Below are positions 48,797 through 57,939 of a stretch of 64,000 bases of DNA, in pieces. This DNA comes from Pseudomonadota bacterium (lineage in GTDB: Bacteria; Pseudomonadota; Alphaproteobacteria; Rhodobacterales; Rhodobacteraceae), in assembly GCA_020161655.1 (NCBI GenBank), contig JAIUPC010000024.1, positions 124,001 to 188,000 of the forward strand, written 5' to 3'. The translations under genes and the position numbers were made by a program. Within the stretch, counting starts at the first letter, position 1; the number at the start of each line of letters is the position of its first letter. The notes below the pieces were generated by a model. It did no database searches and was not told where the DNA came from. It was given only the letters and a program-made list of their open reading frames with translations.

Positions 48797-50182
48797 ATGA
48801 GCGAGACCGAGGACGACATCGCGACGCGCGAAGAGGACGAATACAGCCTCGATCCGCGGCTCGTCGAGGCGATTCTCGACGCCGTCGAACAGGGTGATGC
48901 CGGTTCTGTCGACGCTCTGATGGAGCCGCTTCACGCGGCCGATATCGCCGACCTTCTCGAACAGATCGGCGGGTCGGAGCGTCAGGCGCTGGTCAAGCTC
49001 TGGCCGCAGGGGTTCGACGGCGAGATCCTGTCGGAGCTTGACGAATCCATCCGCGAAGAGGTGATCGAGGCGCTGCCGCATGACGTTCTCTCCGAGGCGG
49101 TGCGCGAACTTGATTCCGACGATGTCGTCGACCTGATCGAAGACCTTGAGGAGCCGGTCCAGGAACGCATCCTCGACGCGCTTGAGGACAGCGACCGCGC
49201 CGCCGTCGAACAGTCGCTGACCTATCCGGAATATTCCGCCGGCCGCCTCATGCAGCGCGAGGTGGTGACGGCGCCCGAACACTGGACGGTGGGCGAGGCG
49301 ATCGACTACCTGCGGGGCGCCGAGGAACTGCCCGACCAGTTCTACCACGTGATCCTTGTCGATCCGCGCTGGCATCCGACGGGCTATGTGACGCTTGGCA
49401 AGCTTCTGTCGTCCAAGCGCAACATCGCGCTGAAGGACATCACCGAAGACAGCTTCCGCCCCATTGACGTGCTGGATGAGGAAGGCGACGTCGCCTACGC
49501 CTTCAACCAGTACCACCTGATCTCGGCCCCCGTGGTCGATGAGAACGACCGGCTCGTCGGCGTCATCACCATCGACGACGCCATGGCGGTTCTTGACGAG
49601 GAGCATGAGGAAGACGTCCTCCACCTCGCCGGTGTGCGCGGTGAAACCTCGGTCGCCGACGGTCCGGTCGACACGGCGCGGCAGCGGCTGCCGTGGCTCG
49701 TCGTGAACCTTTTCACCGCCTCGCTGTCGGCCATCGTCATCTCGCAGTTCGAGGCGACGATCACGACGCTGGTGGCGCTGGCGGCGCTGATGCCCATCGT
49801 CGCCTCGACCGGCGGCATCGCCGGAACCCAGTCGCTGGCGGTTTCGGTTCGGGCGCTGGCGACGCGCGACCTCACCCGGTCGAACGCCCGCCGCGTGGTG
49901 CTGCGCGAGCTTGGGGCCGGGATGCTGAACGGGATCGGGCTGGCGCTGATCCTCGGCATCGCCGGATCGCTGATCTTCGGCCAGCCGCTTCTGGGGCTGG
50001 TCCTCGGCCTTGCCATGGTGGTCAATCAGGTCGTTGCGGCGCTGGCCGGCGTGCTGGTGCCGCTGACGCTCGACAAGCTTGGGCTTGATCCGGCGCTGGC
50101 CTCGGGCACATTTGTAACCACCATGACCGACGTGATGGGGTTCTTTGCCTTCCTCGGCCTTGCCACGGTGATCCTGCTGTGA
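48797..50182 (+). CDS. mgtE: magnesium transporter MgtE
   Basis: This 461-aa Mg2+ channel. The N-terminal acidic MgtE_N domain (LVEAILDAVEQGDAG, LHAADIADLLEQIG) senses cytosolic Mg2+. A tandem CBS pair follows (YPEYSAGRLMQREVVTAPEHW to VVDENDRLVGVITIDDAM), with the DEEHEEDVLHLAG plug helix region, then five hydrophobic segments (LVVNLFTASLSAIVI, MPIVASTGGIAGTQSLAV, GMLNGIGLALILGIAGSLIF). The pore GGIAGTQ is conserved. Full length. The stop overlaps the GTG start of the folate cyclo-ligase gene. Confidence 0.96.
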   Translation: MSETEDDIATREEDEYSLDPRLVEAILDAVEQGDAGSVDALMEPLHAADIADLLEQIGGSERQALVKLWPQGFDGEILSELDESIREEVIEALPHDVLSEAVRELDSDDVVDLIEDLEEPVQERILDALEDSDRAAVEQSLTYPEYSAGRLMQREVVTAPEHWTVGEAIDYLRGAEELPDQFYHVILVDPRWHPTGYVTLGKLLSSKRNIALKDITEDSFRPIDVLDEEGDVAYAFNQYHLISAPVVDENDRLVGVITIDDAMAVLDEEHEEDVLHLAGVRGETSVADGPVDTARQRLPWLVVNLFTASLSAIVISQFEATITTLVALAALMPIVASTGGIAGTQSLAVSVRALATRDLTRSNARRVVLRELGAGMLNGIGLALILGIAGSLIFGQPLLGLVLGLAMVVNQVVAALAGVLVPLTLDKLGLDPALASGTFVTTMTDVMGFFAFLGLATVILL

Positions 50183-50739
50183 CCCTGCCCGAGGTCAAGG
50201 CGGCGGCGCGGACGGCGGCCTATGCACGGCGGAAGGTGGCCTTCGCGGCGCGAGCCACAAGCGATTCCGGGTTGTTGCGTGAGGTTCTTCGCGATCATGC
50301 TGAAACGGTTCTCGCCGGTTACATGCCGATGCGGACGGAGATTGACTGTCTGCCGGCAATGGCCGCGCATCGGGGCGTGGTCGGGGTGCCGGTCATTCCC
50401 GGCCCGGCGATGCCGCTTCTCTTCCACCGCTGGTCCCCGGAGGCGCGCATGGTCCCCGGTGCCTTCGGCGCGCTGATCCCCGAAGGTGGCGAGGCTGTCG
50501 ATCCCGATGTCCTGATCGTGCCGCTTCTGGCCTTCGACCGGCACGGCTTCCGGCTGGGTTATGGCGGCGGGTTCTATGACCGGACGCTTGAGGGTCTGCG
50601 CGCCAGAAAATCCATACTGGCCATAGGTTTTGCCTATGAATCTCAGGAAATGGATGAAGTACCGATCGAGCCGACGGACCAGCCGCTCGACCTCATCGTG
50701 ACCGAGCGCGAGGTTTTCGCGCCCGGTTTGCGGCGGTAG
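50179..50739 (+). CDS. 5-formyltetrahydrofolate cyclo-ligase
   Basis: This 186-aa protein of the MTHFS (YgfA) family converts 5-formyl-THF to 5,10-methenyl-THF with ATP. Characteristic text: TRTEIDC-like GYMPMRTEID, PVIPGPAMPLLFHRW, DPDVLIVPLLAFDRHGFRLGYGGGFYDRTLE and AIGFAYESQEMDEVPIE. The GYGGGFYDR nucleotide motif is conserved. It starts with GTG 50179 in a GTGA overlap with mgtE. It is followed by a convergent VPLPA-CTERM gene; ymdB lies beyond. Confidence 0.93.
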   Translation: MTLPEVKAAARTAAYARRKVAFAARATSDSGLLREVLRDHAETVLAGYMPMRTEIDCLPAMAAHRGVVGVPVIPGPAMPLLFHRWSPEARMVPGAFGALIPEGGEAVDPDVLIVPLLAFDRHGFRLGYGGGFYDRTLEGLRARKSILAIGFAYESQEMDEVPIEPTDQPLDLIVTEREVFAPGLRR

Positions 50740-50745
50740 CTTGCG

Positions 50746-51381
50746 CTAGGCCCGCCGCCGCCGGCCCATCAGCCACATCCCGCCCGCGGCAAGGCCGAGT
50801 AGCAGGCCCGAGGCGGGCAGGGGCACCGGCACCGGGCCGACGCCGTTGAAGCTTACGCTGTCCAGATCGAGATGGCCGCAGGGGGCATCGCACCAGGCCT
50901 CGGTATTCGGGTAGAGGACTTCGATGGTGAAGGCGTCAAGACCGCTGAAGGCACTGTCGAGATTGATGTTCTGCACGGTCCCAAGCACCGGAGACATGCT
51001 GACGCGGTCCCGGACCACCTCTACCCCGTTGAGAAAGCCCCGGATCAGGATGTTGCCGATTACCTCCGGCGCTTCGTCGAAGAAGGTGAACCCAAGGGAG
51101 ATGAACGAAAAGCCGAGAACGTCGAAGATGCTACCGGTGGTGAACCGGGCGCCCGCGGCAAGGCCGGTTCCGGCATCGTCGAGATGCAGCGCTCCGGGCG
51201 TGAACTCACTCGCCAGCGCTTCGCCAGGGTTGGTCGCATCAACCCTTACGCCGTTTTCGAAATAGGGCTGGTCGACCAGGTAGTCTGTCAGATTGTCGAA
51301 GGTGACCGTCGTCGCCATCGCCGGGGCAATCTGGCCCAGAAGCATCGCCGCAGCAATTGCCGTGCCGGAAATCATCTTCAT
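50746..51381 (-). CDS. VPLPA-CTERM (PEP-CTERM-like) sorting-signal exoprotein
   Basis: This 211-aa protein has a signal peptide (MKMISGTAIAAAMLLGQIAPAMA), a beta-rich secreted body (TVTFDNLTDYLVDQPYF, FTFFDEAPEVIGNILIRGFL, CDAPCGHLDLDSVSFNGV), and the tripartite C-terminal signal: VPLPAS motif, hydrophobic helix (LLLGLAAGGMWLM) and the basic tail GRRRRA. Such proteins are substrates of an exosortase and usually belong to biofilm matrix or the cell surface. I start at ATG 51381; ATG 51393 is also in frame. No exosortase is within the window. Upstream lies a motif shared with the DUF4177-like gene. Confidence 0.87.
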   Translation of the reverse strand: MKMISGTAIAAAMLLGQIAPAMATTVTFDNLTDYLVDQPYFENGVRVDATNPGEALASEFTPGALHLDDAGTGLAAGARFTTGSIFDVLGFSFISLGFTFFDEAPEVIGNILIRGFLNGVEVVRDRVSMSPVLGTVQNINLDSAFSGLDAFTIEVLYPNTEAWCDAPCGHLDLDSVSFNGVGPVPVPLPASGLLLGLAAGGMWLMGRRRRA

Positions 51382-51461
51382 GTCAATCTCCACCCTTTAC
51401 CTCTGGGCCCCTCAGGCCGGAGCCGCTTCCGAAGATGCCCCACATCCACAATCCAGGCATT

Positions 51462-51501
51462 GTTGCGGCAATTGTGGCGAAACTGCGGCGGTATCGCCAC
51501 A
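51462..51501 (-). promoter_or_regulatory. TTGCGGCAA/TGTGGCGA motif with TGTGGCGA...TCGCCACA inverted repeat
   Basis: GTTGCGGCAA (51462-51471) plus TGTGGCGA (51473-51480) is the composite seen at 16467-16522. TGTGGCGA also pairs with TCGCCACA (51494-51501) across 13 nt, a perfect 8-bp inverted repeat. It lies 80-120 nt upstream of the VPLPA-CTERM start. The rest of the 269-nt gap (51382-51650) shows no ORF I can support. Confidence 0.42.
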
Positions 51502-51650
51502 TTTTCTTTCCTCAACCCCAAGGCGAGCGAAGGTTTGCCTGTTGGTCGTGGAAAGGAAGGCGCGCGGTTTCAGGTGATGCCGCCCGTTCGCTCGGCCTCT
51601 CCGCCGCGCGGGTGCTTGCCTTGGCCGGAGCCGCAGCTTACGCAGGAGGC

Positions 51651-52466
51651 ATGAAGCTTCTTTTCCTCGGCGATGTCATGGGACGCTCGGGCCGGGCCGC
51701 GGTGACCGCGCGCCTGCCGAAGCTGCGTGCCGACTGGGCGCTCGATTTCGTCGTGGTCAACGGCGAGAATGCAACCTCGGGCGCGGGGCTTTCGGCAGAG
51801 CACGCGAAGGCGATCCTTGCCGCCGGCGCCGATTGCATCACGCTTGGCGATCATGCCTTCGACCAGAAGGACATGATGAGCTTTATCGAGACCGAGCCGC
51901 GCATCCTCCGCCCCCTCAACTTCGCCAGAACCGCCCCCGGCAAGGGTTCGAGGGTCTATACCGCGCCCGGCGGACGCAAGGTGCTGGTGGCGCAGGTGCT
52001 GGGCCAGGTCTTCATGAAACGGCCCTTCGACGATCCCTTTTCGGCCATCGACGGCGCCCTGCGCGCCCACCCATTGGGAGGTGCCGTGCAGGCCACCATC
52101 GTCGACATCCACTGCGAGGCGACGAGCGAGAAGATGGGTATGGGCCATTGGTGCGACGGGCGGGCGAGCCTTGTCGTCGGCACCCATACCCATGTGCCGA
52201 CGGCGGACGCGATGATCCTGACCGGCGGCACCGCCTATCTCAGCGATGCCGGCATGTGCGGCGATTACAATTCCATCATCGGCATGGAAAAGCTGGAACC
52301 GATGCGGCGCTTCGTGACCGGGATGGCGAAGGATCGCTTCACCCCGGCGGCGGGCGAGGCGACGCTGTCCGGCGTCTATGTCGAAACCGACGACGCCACC
52401 GGGCGGGCGACTAAGCTCAGGATGGTCAGGCTTGGCGGGCGGCTAGAGCAAGCGGCCCCGCAATGA
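51651..52466 (+). CDS. YmdB-like metallophosphoesterase (TIGR00282 family)
   Basis: This 271-aa calcineurin-like phosphoesterase. The di-metal site is visible in LLFLGDVMGRSGR, VVVNGENATSGAG, DCITLGDHAFDQ and VVGTHTHVPTADAMI, with the ending YLSDAGMCGDYNSIIGM. Bacillus YmdB has 2',3'-cyclic nucleotide phosphodiesterase activity and affects biofilm; the role here is unproven. AGGAGG precedes ATG 51651. It overlaps the following DMT exporter gene (ATGA). Confidence 0.94.
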   Translation: MKLLFLGDVMGRSGRAAVTARLPKLRADWALDFVVVNGENATSGAGLSAEHAKAILAAGADCITLGDHAFDQKDMMSFIETEPRILRPLNFARTAPGKGSRVYTAPGGRKVLVAQVLGQVFMKRPFDDPFSAIDGALRAHPLGGAVQATIVDIHCEATSEKMGMGHWCDGRASLVVGTHTHVPTADAMILTGGTAYLSDAGMCGDYNSIIGMEKLEPMRRFVTGMAKDRFTPAAGEATLSGVYVETDDATGRATKLRMVRLGGRLEQAAPQ

Positions 52467-53422
52467 CGGCGCAGTCGCGCGGTCTTTTCACCGTTCTCAT
52501 CGTGACGGGCGTGGCCTGGGGGCTGACCATGCCCATGTCGAAGACAATCGTCTCGGCAGGCTACCGGCATTTCGGCATCATCTTCTGGCAGTCGGTCATC
52601 TGTACCGCGATCCTTCTTGCCGCGCTGGTGGTCATGCGAAAGCCGCTGCCGCTGACCCCGCCAGCACTTTGGCGGTATCTTTTCGTGGCGCTTTTCGGAA
52701 CGATCCTGCCCAACGCAGGGTCCTACATCGCGCAGGAGGCGGTTCCCGCCGGCCTGATCTCTGTCTGCTTCGCGCTGATCCCGATGCTCGCGCTGCCGCT
52801 CGCCCTTGCCGCCGGACTGGAGCGGGCCGAGCCGCTGCGCGTGCTGGGGCTTGCGGCTGGTCTTGCCGGTGTTCTCCTGATCGTGGTGCCGGATGCGAGC
52901 TTGCCGGACCGATCCGCGCTGCCCTACCTCGCGCTCGGGATTGCTGCCGCTCTTTGCTATGCCATCGAGGGCGTCGGCCTTGGCCGGTTTGGCGCCGCCG
53001 GGCTAGAGCCGGTTCAGCTTGTTGCGGGTGCCACTGTCGTGGCGCTTGTACTGTCCGTGCCGCTTGCCCAGATCACCGGCAGCTGGATCACCCCGGGGCA
53101 GGGCGGGGTCGCGATCGACCTCACGCTTGTTGCCATGTCGGCGATCCATGTCGGCTGCTATGCCGGCTACATCTGGATCGTCGGCAAAGGCGGGGCGGTC
53201 TTTGCCGCGCAGGTCAGCTACATTGTGACCGGTTCGGCCGTCTTCTGGTCGATGGTGCTCCTTGGCGAGCGCTATTCGATCTGGGTCTGGCTGGCGATTG
53301 CGGTGGTTTTCATCGGCCTCTTCCTTGTCCAGCCGCGCCCCGTGCGGAACCAGAACCGCGCTGAGGCGGTTTCCCCTTCTGAGGCCAAAGACTTTACCGC
53401 CGATCAGTCCCGGGTACCCTGA
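52463..53422 (+). CDS. DMT superfamily transporter (EamA domain)
   Basis: This 319-aa protein with about ten hydrophobic segments in two EamA repeats: VLIVTGVAWGLTMPMSKTIVS, WQSVICTAILLAALVV, GSYIAQEAVPAGLISVCFALIPMLALPLALA, and in the second half SAIHVGCYAGYIWIVGKGG and SYIVTGSAVFWSMVLLGERYS. A predicted metabolite exporter of unknown substrate. It overlaps ymdB at the start and the SLC13-like gene at its stop (TGATG), so the three are probably one operon. Confidence 0.92.
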   Translation: MTAQSRGLFTVLIVTGVAWGLTMPMSKTIVSAGYRHFGIIFWQSVICTAILLAALVVMRKPLPLTPPALWRYLFVALFGTILPNAGSYIAQEAVPAGLISVCFALIPMLALPLALAAGLERAEPLRVLGLAAGLAGVLLIVVPDASLPDRSALPYLALGIAAALCYAIEGVGLGRFGAAGLEPVQLVAGATVVALVLSVPLAQITGSWITPGQGGVAIDLTLVAMSAIHVGCYAGYIWIVGKGGAVFAAQVSYIVTGSAVFWSMVLLGERYSIWVWLAIAVVFIGLFLVQPRPVRNQNRAEAVSPSEAKDFTADQSRVP

Positions 53423-55200
53423 TGATCGAGCTTCCCCTGTCGCCCGATGGCAAGGCCATCCTGACGCTGCTCATCGTGGTGGTGATGTTCGTCATGTTCG
53501 TGCGGGAGCGGTTTCCGACCGAGGTGGTCGCGATCTTTGGTGCCGCGACCTGCCTTGCCCTTGGCCTTCTGCCCTATGACCTCGCCCTTGAGGCGCTGAC
53601 CAATTCCGCGCCCTGGACCATCACGGCGATGTTTCTCATCATGGGGGCGCTGGTTCGGACAGGCGTGCTTGATCGGCTGACACAAGAGGCGGAGCGGCAT
53701 GTCGGCCACCGGCCGGTGGTGACGCTGGTGATCCTTCTTGGCTTCGTCGCCTTCGCCTCGGCCTTCCTCAACAACACGCCGGTCGTCGTGGTGATGATCC
53801 CGGTCATGGTGTCGCTGGCGCGAAAGCTGAACATCGCCGCGTCAAAGCTTCTGATCCCGCTGTCCTATGCCGCGATCCTTGGCGGCACGGTGACGCTGAT
53901 CGGCACCTCGACCAACCTTCTGGTCGATGGTGTCGCCAGAAAGCAGGGGTTCGAGCCGTTTTCCATCTTCGAGATCTCGCCCCTCGGCCTCATCCAGGTC
54001 GTGGTCGGCATGATCTACCTTGCCACCATTGGCCGCCATCTCCTGCCTGACCGCCAGTCGATGGCGACGATGCTCGGCGACCGCAGCAAGATGAAGTTCT
54101 TCACCGAGGTCGCGGTTCCCGAAAACTCCAAGCTCATCGGCCAGAGGGTGGCGGACGTCGAGATATTCCACCATTCCGGGGTGCGGGTCGTCGATGTGCT
54201 GCGCGGGGACGAGTCCCTGCGCCGCGACCTTCAGCCGGTCACGCTTGCGGCCGGCGACCGGGTGGTTCTCAGGACCGAGATGGCAGAGCTTCTGGGGATG
54301 CAGGAAAACCCCGATGTCCGCCTTGTCGACAAGCTGTCCTCGGTCGAGACCGAGACGGTCGAGGTTCTCATCACCCCCGGTTGCCGGATGATCGGGCGGG
54401 CGCTGGGTGAGCTGCGCCTGCGCCGCCGCTACGGCGTCTATGTGCTTGCCGTCCATCGCCGCAATCAGAACATCGGTCGCCAGTTGGACGACCTCGTGGT
54501 CGTGGTGGGCGATACGCTGCTGCTGGAAGGCGCGCCGCAGGATATCCAGCGGCTTGCGGCGGACATGGACCTTGTCGATGTCTCGCGCCCGACGGTGAAG
54601 GCCTATCGTCGCAACAAGGCGCCGATCGCCTTTGCGGTGCTGGTCGGGATCGTCGCACTTTCCGGGATCGGGGTCGCGCCCATCCTCCTCCTGTCGGTCG
54701 TCGGCGTGGCGGTGGTGCTGCTGACCCGCTGCATCGACAGTGACGAGGCTTTCGGCTTCATCGAAGGCCGGCTCCTCGCGCTCATCTTCGCCATGCTGGC
54801 GGTCGGGGCGGCGCTTGACCATTCCGGCGCGGCGCGGCTGCTCGTCAGCTGGATCAGCCCGGCCCTGACCAACCTGCCGCCGCAGCTTGTGGTCCTTGCC
54901 GTCTATCTCATCGCCATGGTCCTGACCGAGATCGTGTCGAACAATGCTGTCGGCGTCATCTTCACCCCCGTCGCCATTGAGCTTGGCCTGTCGCTTGGGC
55001 TTGATCCGCGCGGGCTGGTGGTCGCCGTCATGTTCGCGGCCTCGGCGGCCTTTTCGACGCCGATCGGCTATCAGACCAACACGCTGGTCTATGGGCCGGG
55101 CGGCTATCGCTTCACCGATTATCTCAAGGTCGGCATCCCCCTGAACCTTATCCTTGCTGTGACGGCGAGCGTGATGATCCCGCTTCTCTGGCCGCTCTGA
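53422..55200 (+). CDS. SLC13/DASS-family permease with TrkA-C domains, copy 1
   Basis: This 592-aa anion/sodium symporter-type protein. N-terminal membrane segments include ILTLLIVVVMFVMFVRERFPT and AFASAFLNNTPVVVVMIPVMVSL, with the family motif LGGTVTLIGTSTNLLVDG. Two TrkA-C regulatory domains occupy the middle (FFTEVAVPENSKLIGQRV, VEVLITPGCRMIGRALGEL). The C-terminal membrane block has the second signature AVGVIFTPVAIEL and SAAFSTPIGYQTNTLVYGPGGYRFTDYL. Substrate unknown (sulfate, dicarboxylate or sodium-linked). It is followed 79 nt later by a close paralogue. Confidence 0.92.
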   Translation: MIELPLSPDGKAILTLLIVVVMFVMFVRERFPTEVVAIFGAATCLALGLLPYDLALEALTNSAPWTITAMFLIMGALVRTGVLDRLTQEAERHVGHRPVVTLVILLGFVAFASAFLNNTPVVVVMIPVMVSLARKLNIAASKLLIPLSYAAILGGTVTLIGTSTNLLVDGVARKQGFEPFSIFEISPLGLIQVVVGMIYLATIGRHLLPDRQSMATMLGDRSKMKFFTEVAVPENSKLIGQRVADVEIFHHSGVRVVDVLRGDESLRRDLQPVTLAAGDRVVLRTEMAELLGMQENPDVRLVDKLSSVETETVEVLITPGCRMIGRALGELRLRRRYGVYVLAVHRRNQNIGRQLDDLVVVVGDTLLLEGAPQDIQRLAADMDLVDVSRPTVKAYRRNKAPIAFAVLVGIVALSGIGVAPILLLSVVGVAVVLLTRCIDSDEAFGFIEGRLLALIFAMLAVGAALDHSGAARLLVSWISPALTNLPPQLVVLAVYLIAMVLTEIVSNNAVGVIFTPVAIELGLSLGLDPRGLVVAVMFAASAAFSTPIGYQTNTLVYGPGGYRFTDYLKVGIPLNLILAVTASVMIPLLWPL

Positions 55201-55279
55201 CCTGACGCAGAAGAAATTTCTATGACTCCGGCCGATAAATCGAGTAACCCGGTCGTGTTTAACGACACCGGAGAACTTG

Positions 55280-57058
55280 ATGTTCGGCATAGCGATTCCC
55301 GAGCCCGCGCAGCCCTATGTCGCACTGGCCATCGTCGCGATCATGTTCATCCTGTTCCTGAGGGAGACGATTGCCACCGAAGTCGTGGCGATGGCCGGTG
55401 CGGCGCTGATGATCGTGCTCGGGCTTCTGCCGGTGAAGGAAGCGACCAGCGTCCTGTCGAACTCCGCGCCCTGGACCATCGTTTTCATGTTCCTCATCAT
55501 GGGGGCGATGCTCAGGACCGGCGCGCTTGAGACCATGTCGAAGATCGCCGAGGCGCGGGTGGAATCGAACCCGAAGGCCACCATCGTCGGCCTGTTCCTC
55601 TTCGTCGTCGTCGCCTCGGCCTTCATGAACAACACGCCCGTCGTGGCGGTGATGATCCCGGTCTTCATCCGTGTCGCACAGAAGATCGGCACGCCGGCCT
55701 CGCGCTTCCTGATGCCGCTTTCGTATTTCACCATCCTCGGCGGGATGATCACCCTGATCGGCACCTCGACCAACATCCTTGTCGATGGCGTCGTGCAAAA
55801 GCAGGGTGGCGCGCATTTCCCGATCTTCGAGATCGCGCCGGTGGGCATCGCCGTCACCATCGCCGGCGGCCTCTTCATGGCGCTTTTCGCGCGGAAGCTG
55901 GTGCCCGACCGGCAGTCGATGGGCACCTTCCTGACCGACCAGCGCAAGATCAAGTTCTTCACCGAAGTTGCGGTGCCTGAGGATTCGAGCCTCATCGGCC
56001 GCAAGGTGCTGGATGTGGAGATCTTCAAGCGCGACGGGGTCCGGGTGGTTGACGTCCTCAGGGGCGATGCCTCGCTCCGCCGCGATCTGGCCCCGGTGAC
56101 GATCGAGGCCGGCGACCGCGTCGTTCTCAGGACCCAGATGGCAGAGCTTTTGAACCTCCAGCAGCACAAGGACGTGCGCATGGTGGACAAGCTCTCCTCG
56201 GTCCAGACCGAGACGGTGGAGGTGCTGATCACCCCCGGCTGCCGGCTGATCGGCCGGTCTTTGGGTGAGTTGCGCCTGCGCCGGCGCTACGGCGTCTACG
56301 TGCTGGCCGCGCACCGGCGCGACCAGAACATCGGCCGCCAGTTGGACGATCTTGTTGTCCATGTCGGCGACACGCTGCTGATCGAGGGCGCGGCAGAGGA
56401 CATCCAGCGCCTCGCCGCCGATGTCGATCTCGTCAACGTCAGCAAGCCTTCGGAACGACCTTTCCGGCGCGGGCTGATGCCGGTGGCGCTCGGCTCGCTT
56501 CTGGCGGTCGTCGTGCTGTCGGCCATGGACGTGGCGCCGATCCTTGTGCTGTCGATGATCGCGGTGACACTTCTCCTCGTCTCGCGCTGCATCGATCCGG
56601 ATGAGGCTTTCGGCATGGTCGATGGCCGGCTGATCGCCATGATCTTCGCCATGCTCGCCGTCGGCGAGGCGCTGGATCAGGCCGGCGCGGTCGCGCTGAT
56701 CGTCGATGCGGTGGCGCCCTGGCTCCAGGGGATGCCGCCCTTCGTGGCGCTGGCGGCGGTCTATTTCATCGGCCTTGTCCTGACGGAGTTTCTGTCGAAC
56801 AACGCCGTCGCGGTGATCTTCACGCCCATCGCGATGCAACTGGCGATCAGCCTTGGCCTTGACCCGCGCCCCTTCGCGGTCGCCGTCATGTTCTCCGCCT
56901 CGGTCGCCTTCGCCACGCCCATCGGCTACCAGACCCACATGATGGTCTACGGTCCGGGCGGCTACCGCTTTGCCGACTTCATGCGCCTTGGCATCCCGCT
57001 CGACATCGTCACCGGGATCACGGCGGTCATTGCCATCGCGGTCTATTACGGCGTCTGA
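55280..57058 (+). CDS. SLC13/DASS-family permease with TrkA-C domains, copy 2
   Basis: This 592-aa paralogue of the preceding gene, nearly identical in length and colinear throughout: AVMIPVFIRV after FMNNTPVVAVM, LGGMITLIGTSTNILVDG, FFTEVAVPEDSSLIGRKV, VEVLITPGCRLIGRSLGEL and ATPIGYQTHMMVYGPGGYRFADF. Within the TrkA-C core the two copies are almost identical. I start at ATG 55280 (MFGIAIPEPAQPYVAL), because GGAG lies 6 nt upstream; TTG 55277 is not needed. Tandem duplication is the simplest explanation. The 79-nt gap between them contains no other gene. Confidence 0.92.
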   Translation: MFGIAIPEPAQPYVALAIVAIMFILFLRETIATEVVAMAGAALMIVLGLLPVKEATSVLSNSAPWTIVFMFLIMGAMLRTGALETMSKIAEARVESNPKATIVGLFLFVVVASAFMNNTPVVAVMIPVFIRVAQKIGTPASRFLMPLSYFTILGGMITLIGTSTNILVDGVVQKQGGAHFPIFEIAPVGIAVTIAGGLFMALFARKLVPDRQSMGTFLTDQRKIKFFTEVAVPEDSSLIGRKVLDVEIFKRDGVRVVDVLRGDASLRRDLAPVTIEAGDRVVLRTQMAELLNLQQHKDVRMVDKLSSVQTETVEVLITPGCRLIGRSLGELRLRRRYGVYVLAAHRRDQNIGRQLDDLVVHVGDTLLIEGAAEDIQRLAADVDLVNVSKPSERPFRRGLMPVALGSLLAVVVLSAMDVAPILVLSMIAVTLLLVSRCIDPDEAFGMVDGRLIAMIFAMLAVGEALDQAGAVALIVDAVAPWLQGMPPFVALAAVYFIGLVLTEFLSNNAVAVIFTPIAMQLAISLGLDPRPFAVAVMFSASVAFATPIGYQTHMMVYGPGGYRFADFMRLGIPLDIVTGITAVIAIAVYYGV

Positions 57059-57147
57059 TCGCCTTGCATGACGGTCCCCGGCTTGCGGGCCGGGGGTCGG
57101 CTGGCATATAGAGACGCCGATTTACCGATACGGGGACGGAGAGGGTC

Positions 57148-57888
57148 ATGGCAGGCCATTCGAAATGGGCAAACATCCAGCACCGCAAGGGCAAGCAGGA
57201 CAAGGCGCGCTCGGCGATGTTCTCGAAGCTGGCGAAGGAGATCACCGTCGCCGCCAAGATGGGGATGCCGGACCCTGACATGAACCCGCGCTTGCGGCTG
57301 GCGGTCAAGGCAGCGAAGTCGCTGTCGATGCCCAAGGACGTGATCGACCGGGCGATCAAGAAAAGCCAGATGGGCGACGCGGCGGATTACACCGAGATCC
57401 GTTATGAAGGCTACGGCGCCGGCGGCATAGCGATCATCGTGGAGGCGCTGACCGACAACCTCAACCGCACCGCGTCGAACGTGCGGAGCTACTTTTCCAA
57501 GTTCGGCGGCAACCTCGGCCAGACCGGCTCGGTCAGCCACAGCTTCGACCGGGTGGGCGAGATTTCCTATCCGGTCGCTGCGGGCGATGCCGATGCGGTG
57601 ATGATGGCGGCGCTTGAGGCCGGTGCCGAGGACGTCGAAAGCGACGAGGACGGCCACTGGATCTATTCCTCGGTCGAGGCGCTTTCGGAAACCTCCGATG
57701 CCCTGGAAAAGGCGCTGGGCGAGTCGACCGAAGCCAAGCTGATCTGGAAGCCGCAATCGCGCACCGAGGTCGATCTTGAGACGGCGCAGAAACTGATGCG
57801 CCTTATTGACGCCTTGGAAGAGGATGACGACGTGCAGACCGTCACCCATAATTTCGACGTGCCGGAAGAGATCGCGGCGCAGCTCTGA
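57148..57888 (+). CDS. yebC: YebC/PmpR family DNA-binding regulator or translation factor
   Basis: This 246-aa YebC-type protein begins [19 protein letters not shown] and contains [56 protein letters not shown] and the C-terminal [14 protein letters not shown]. The family has been described as regulators (PmpR) and, more recently, as ribosome-associated factors for polyproline stalling. The second role would parallel efp in this window. It has its own strong terminator. Confidence 0.96.
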   Translation: MAGHSKWANIQHRKGKQDKARSAMFSKLAKEITVAAKMGMPDPDMNPRLRLAVKAAKSLSMPKDVIDRAIKKSQMGDAADYTEIRYEGYGAGGIAIIVEALTDNLNRTASNVRSYFSKFGGNLGQTGSVSHSFDRVGEISYPVAAGDADAVMMAALEAGAEDVESDEDGHWIYSSVEALSETSDALEKALGESTEAKLIWKPQSRTEVDLETAQKLMRLIDALEEDDDVQTVTHNFDVPEEIAAQL

Positions 57889-57907
57889 GGGGCTGGCAGC
57901 AGGACAG

Positions 57908-57935
57908 AGGCCGCCTTCGGGCGGCCTTTTCTTTT
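57908..57935 (+). terminator. rho-independent terminator of yebC
   Basis: The stem GGCCGCC/GGCGGCC with tetraloop TTCG is followed by TTTTCTTTT, 20 nt after the yebC stop. It may also serve the convergent argP gene from the other side. Confidence 0.93.
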
Positions 57936-57939
57936 GCGC

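Noticed and set aside
53842-56938. two long minus-strand frames (482 and 559 aa) opposite the SLC13 genes
   Set aside because: They are shadows of the duplicated permeases, resembling each other only because the sense genes are paralogues.
57075-57100. hairpin upstream of yebC as a terminator of the SLC13 genes
   Set aside because: A CCCCGGC/GCCGGGG stem is present, but no T-run follows on either strand.
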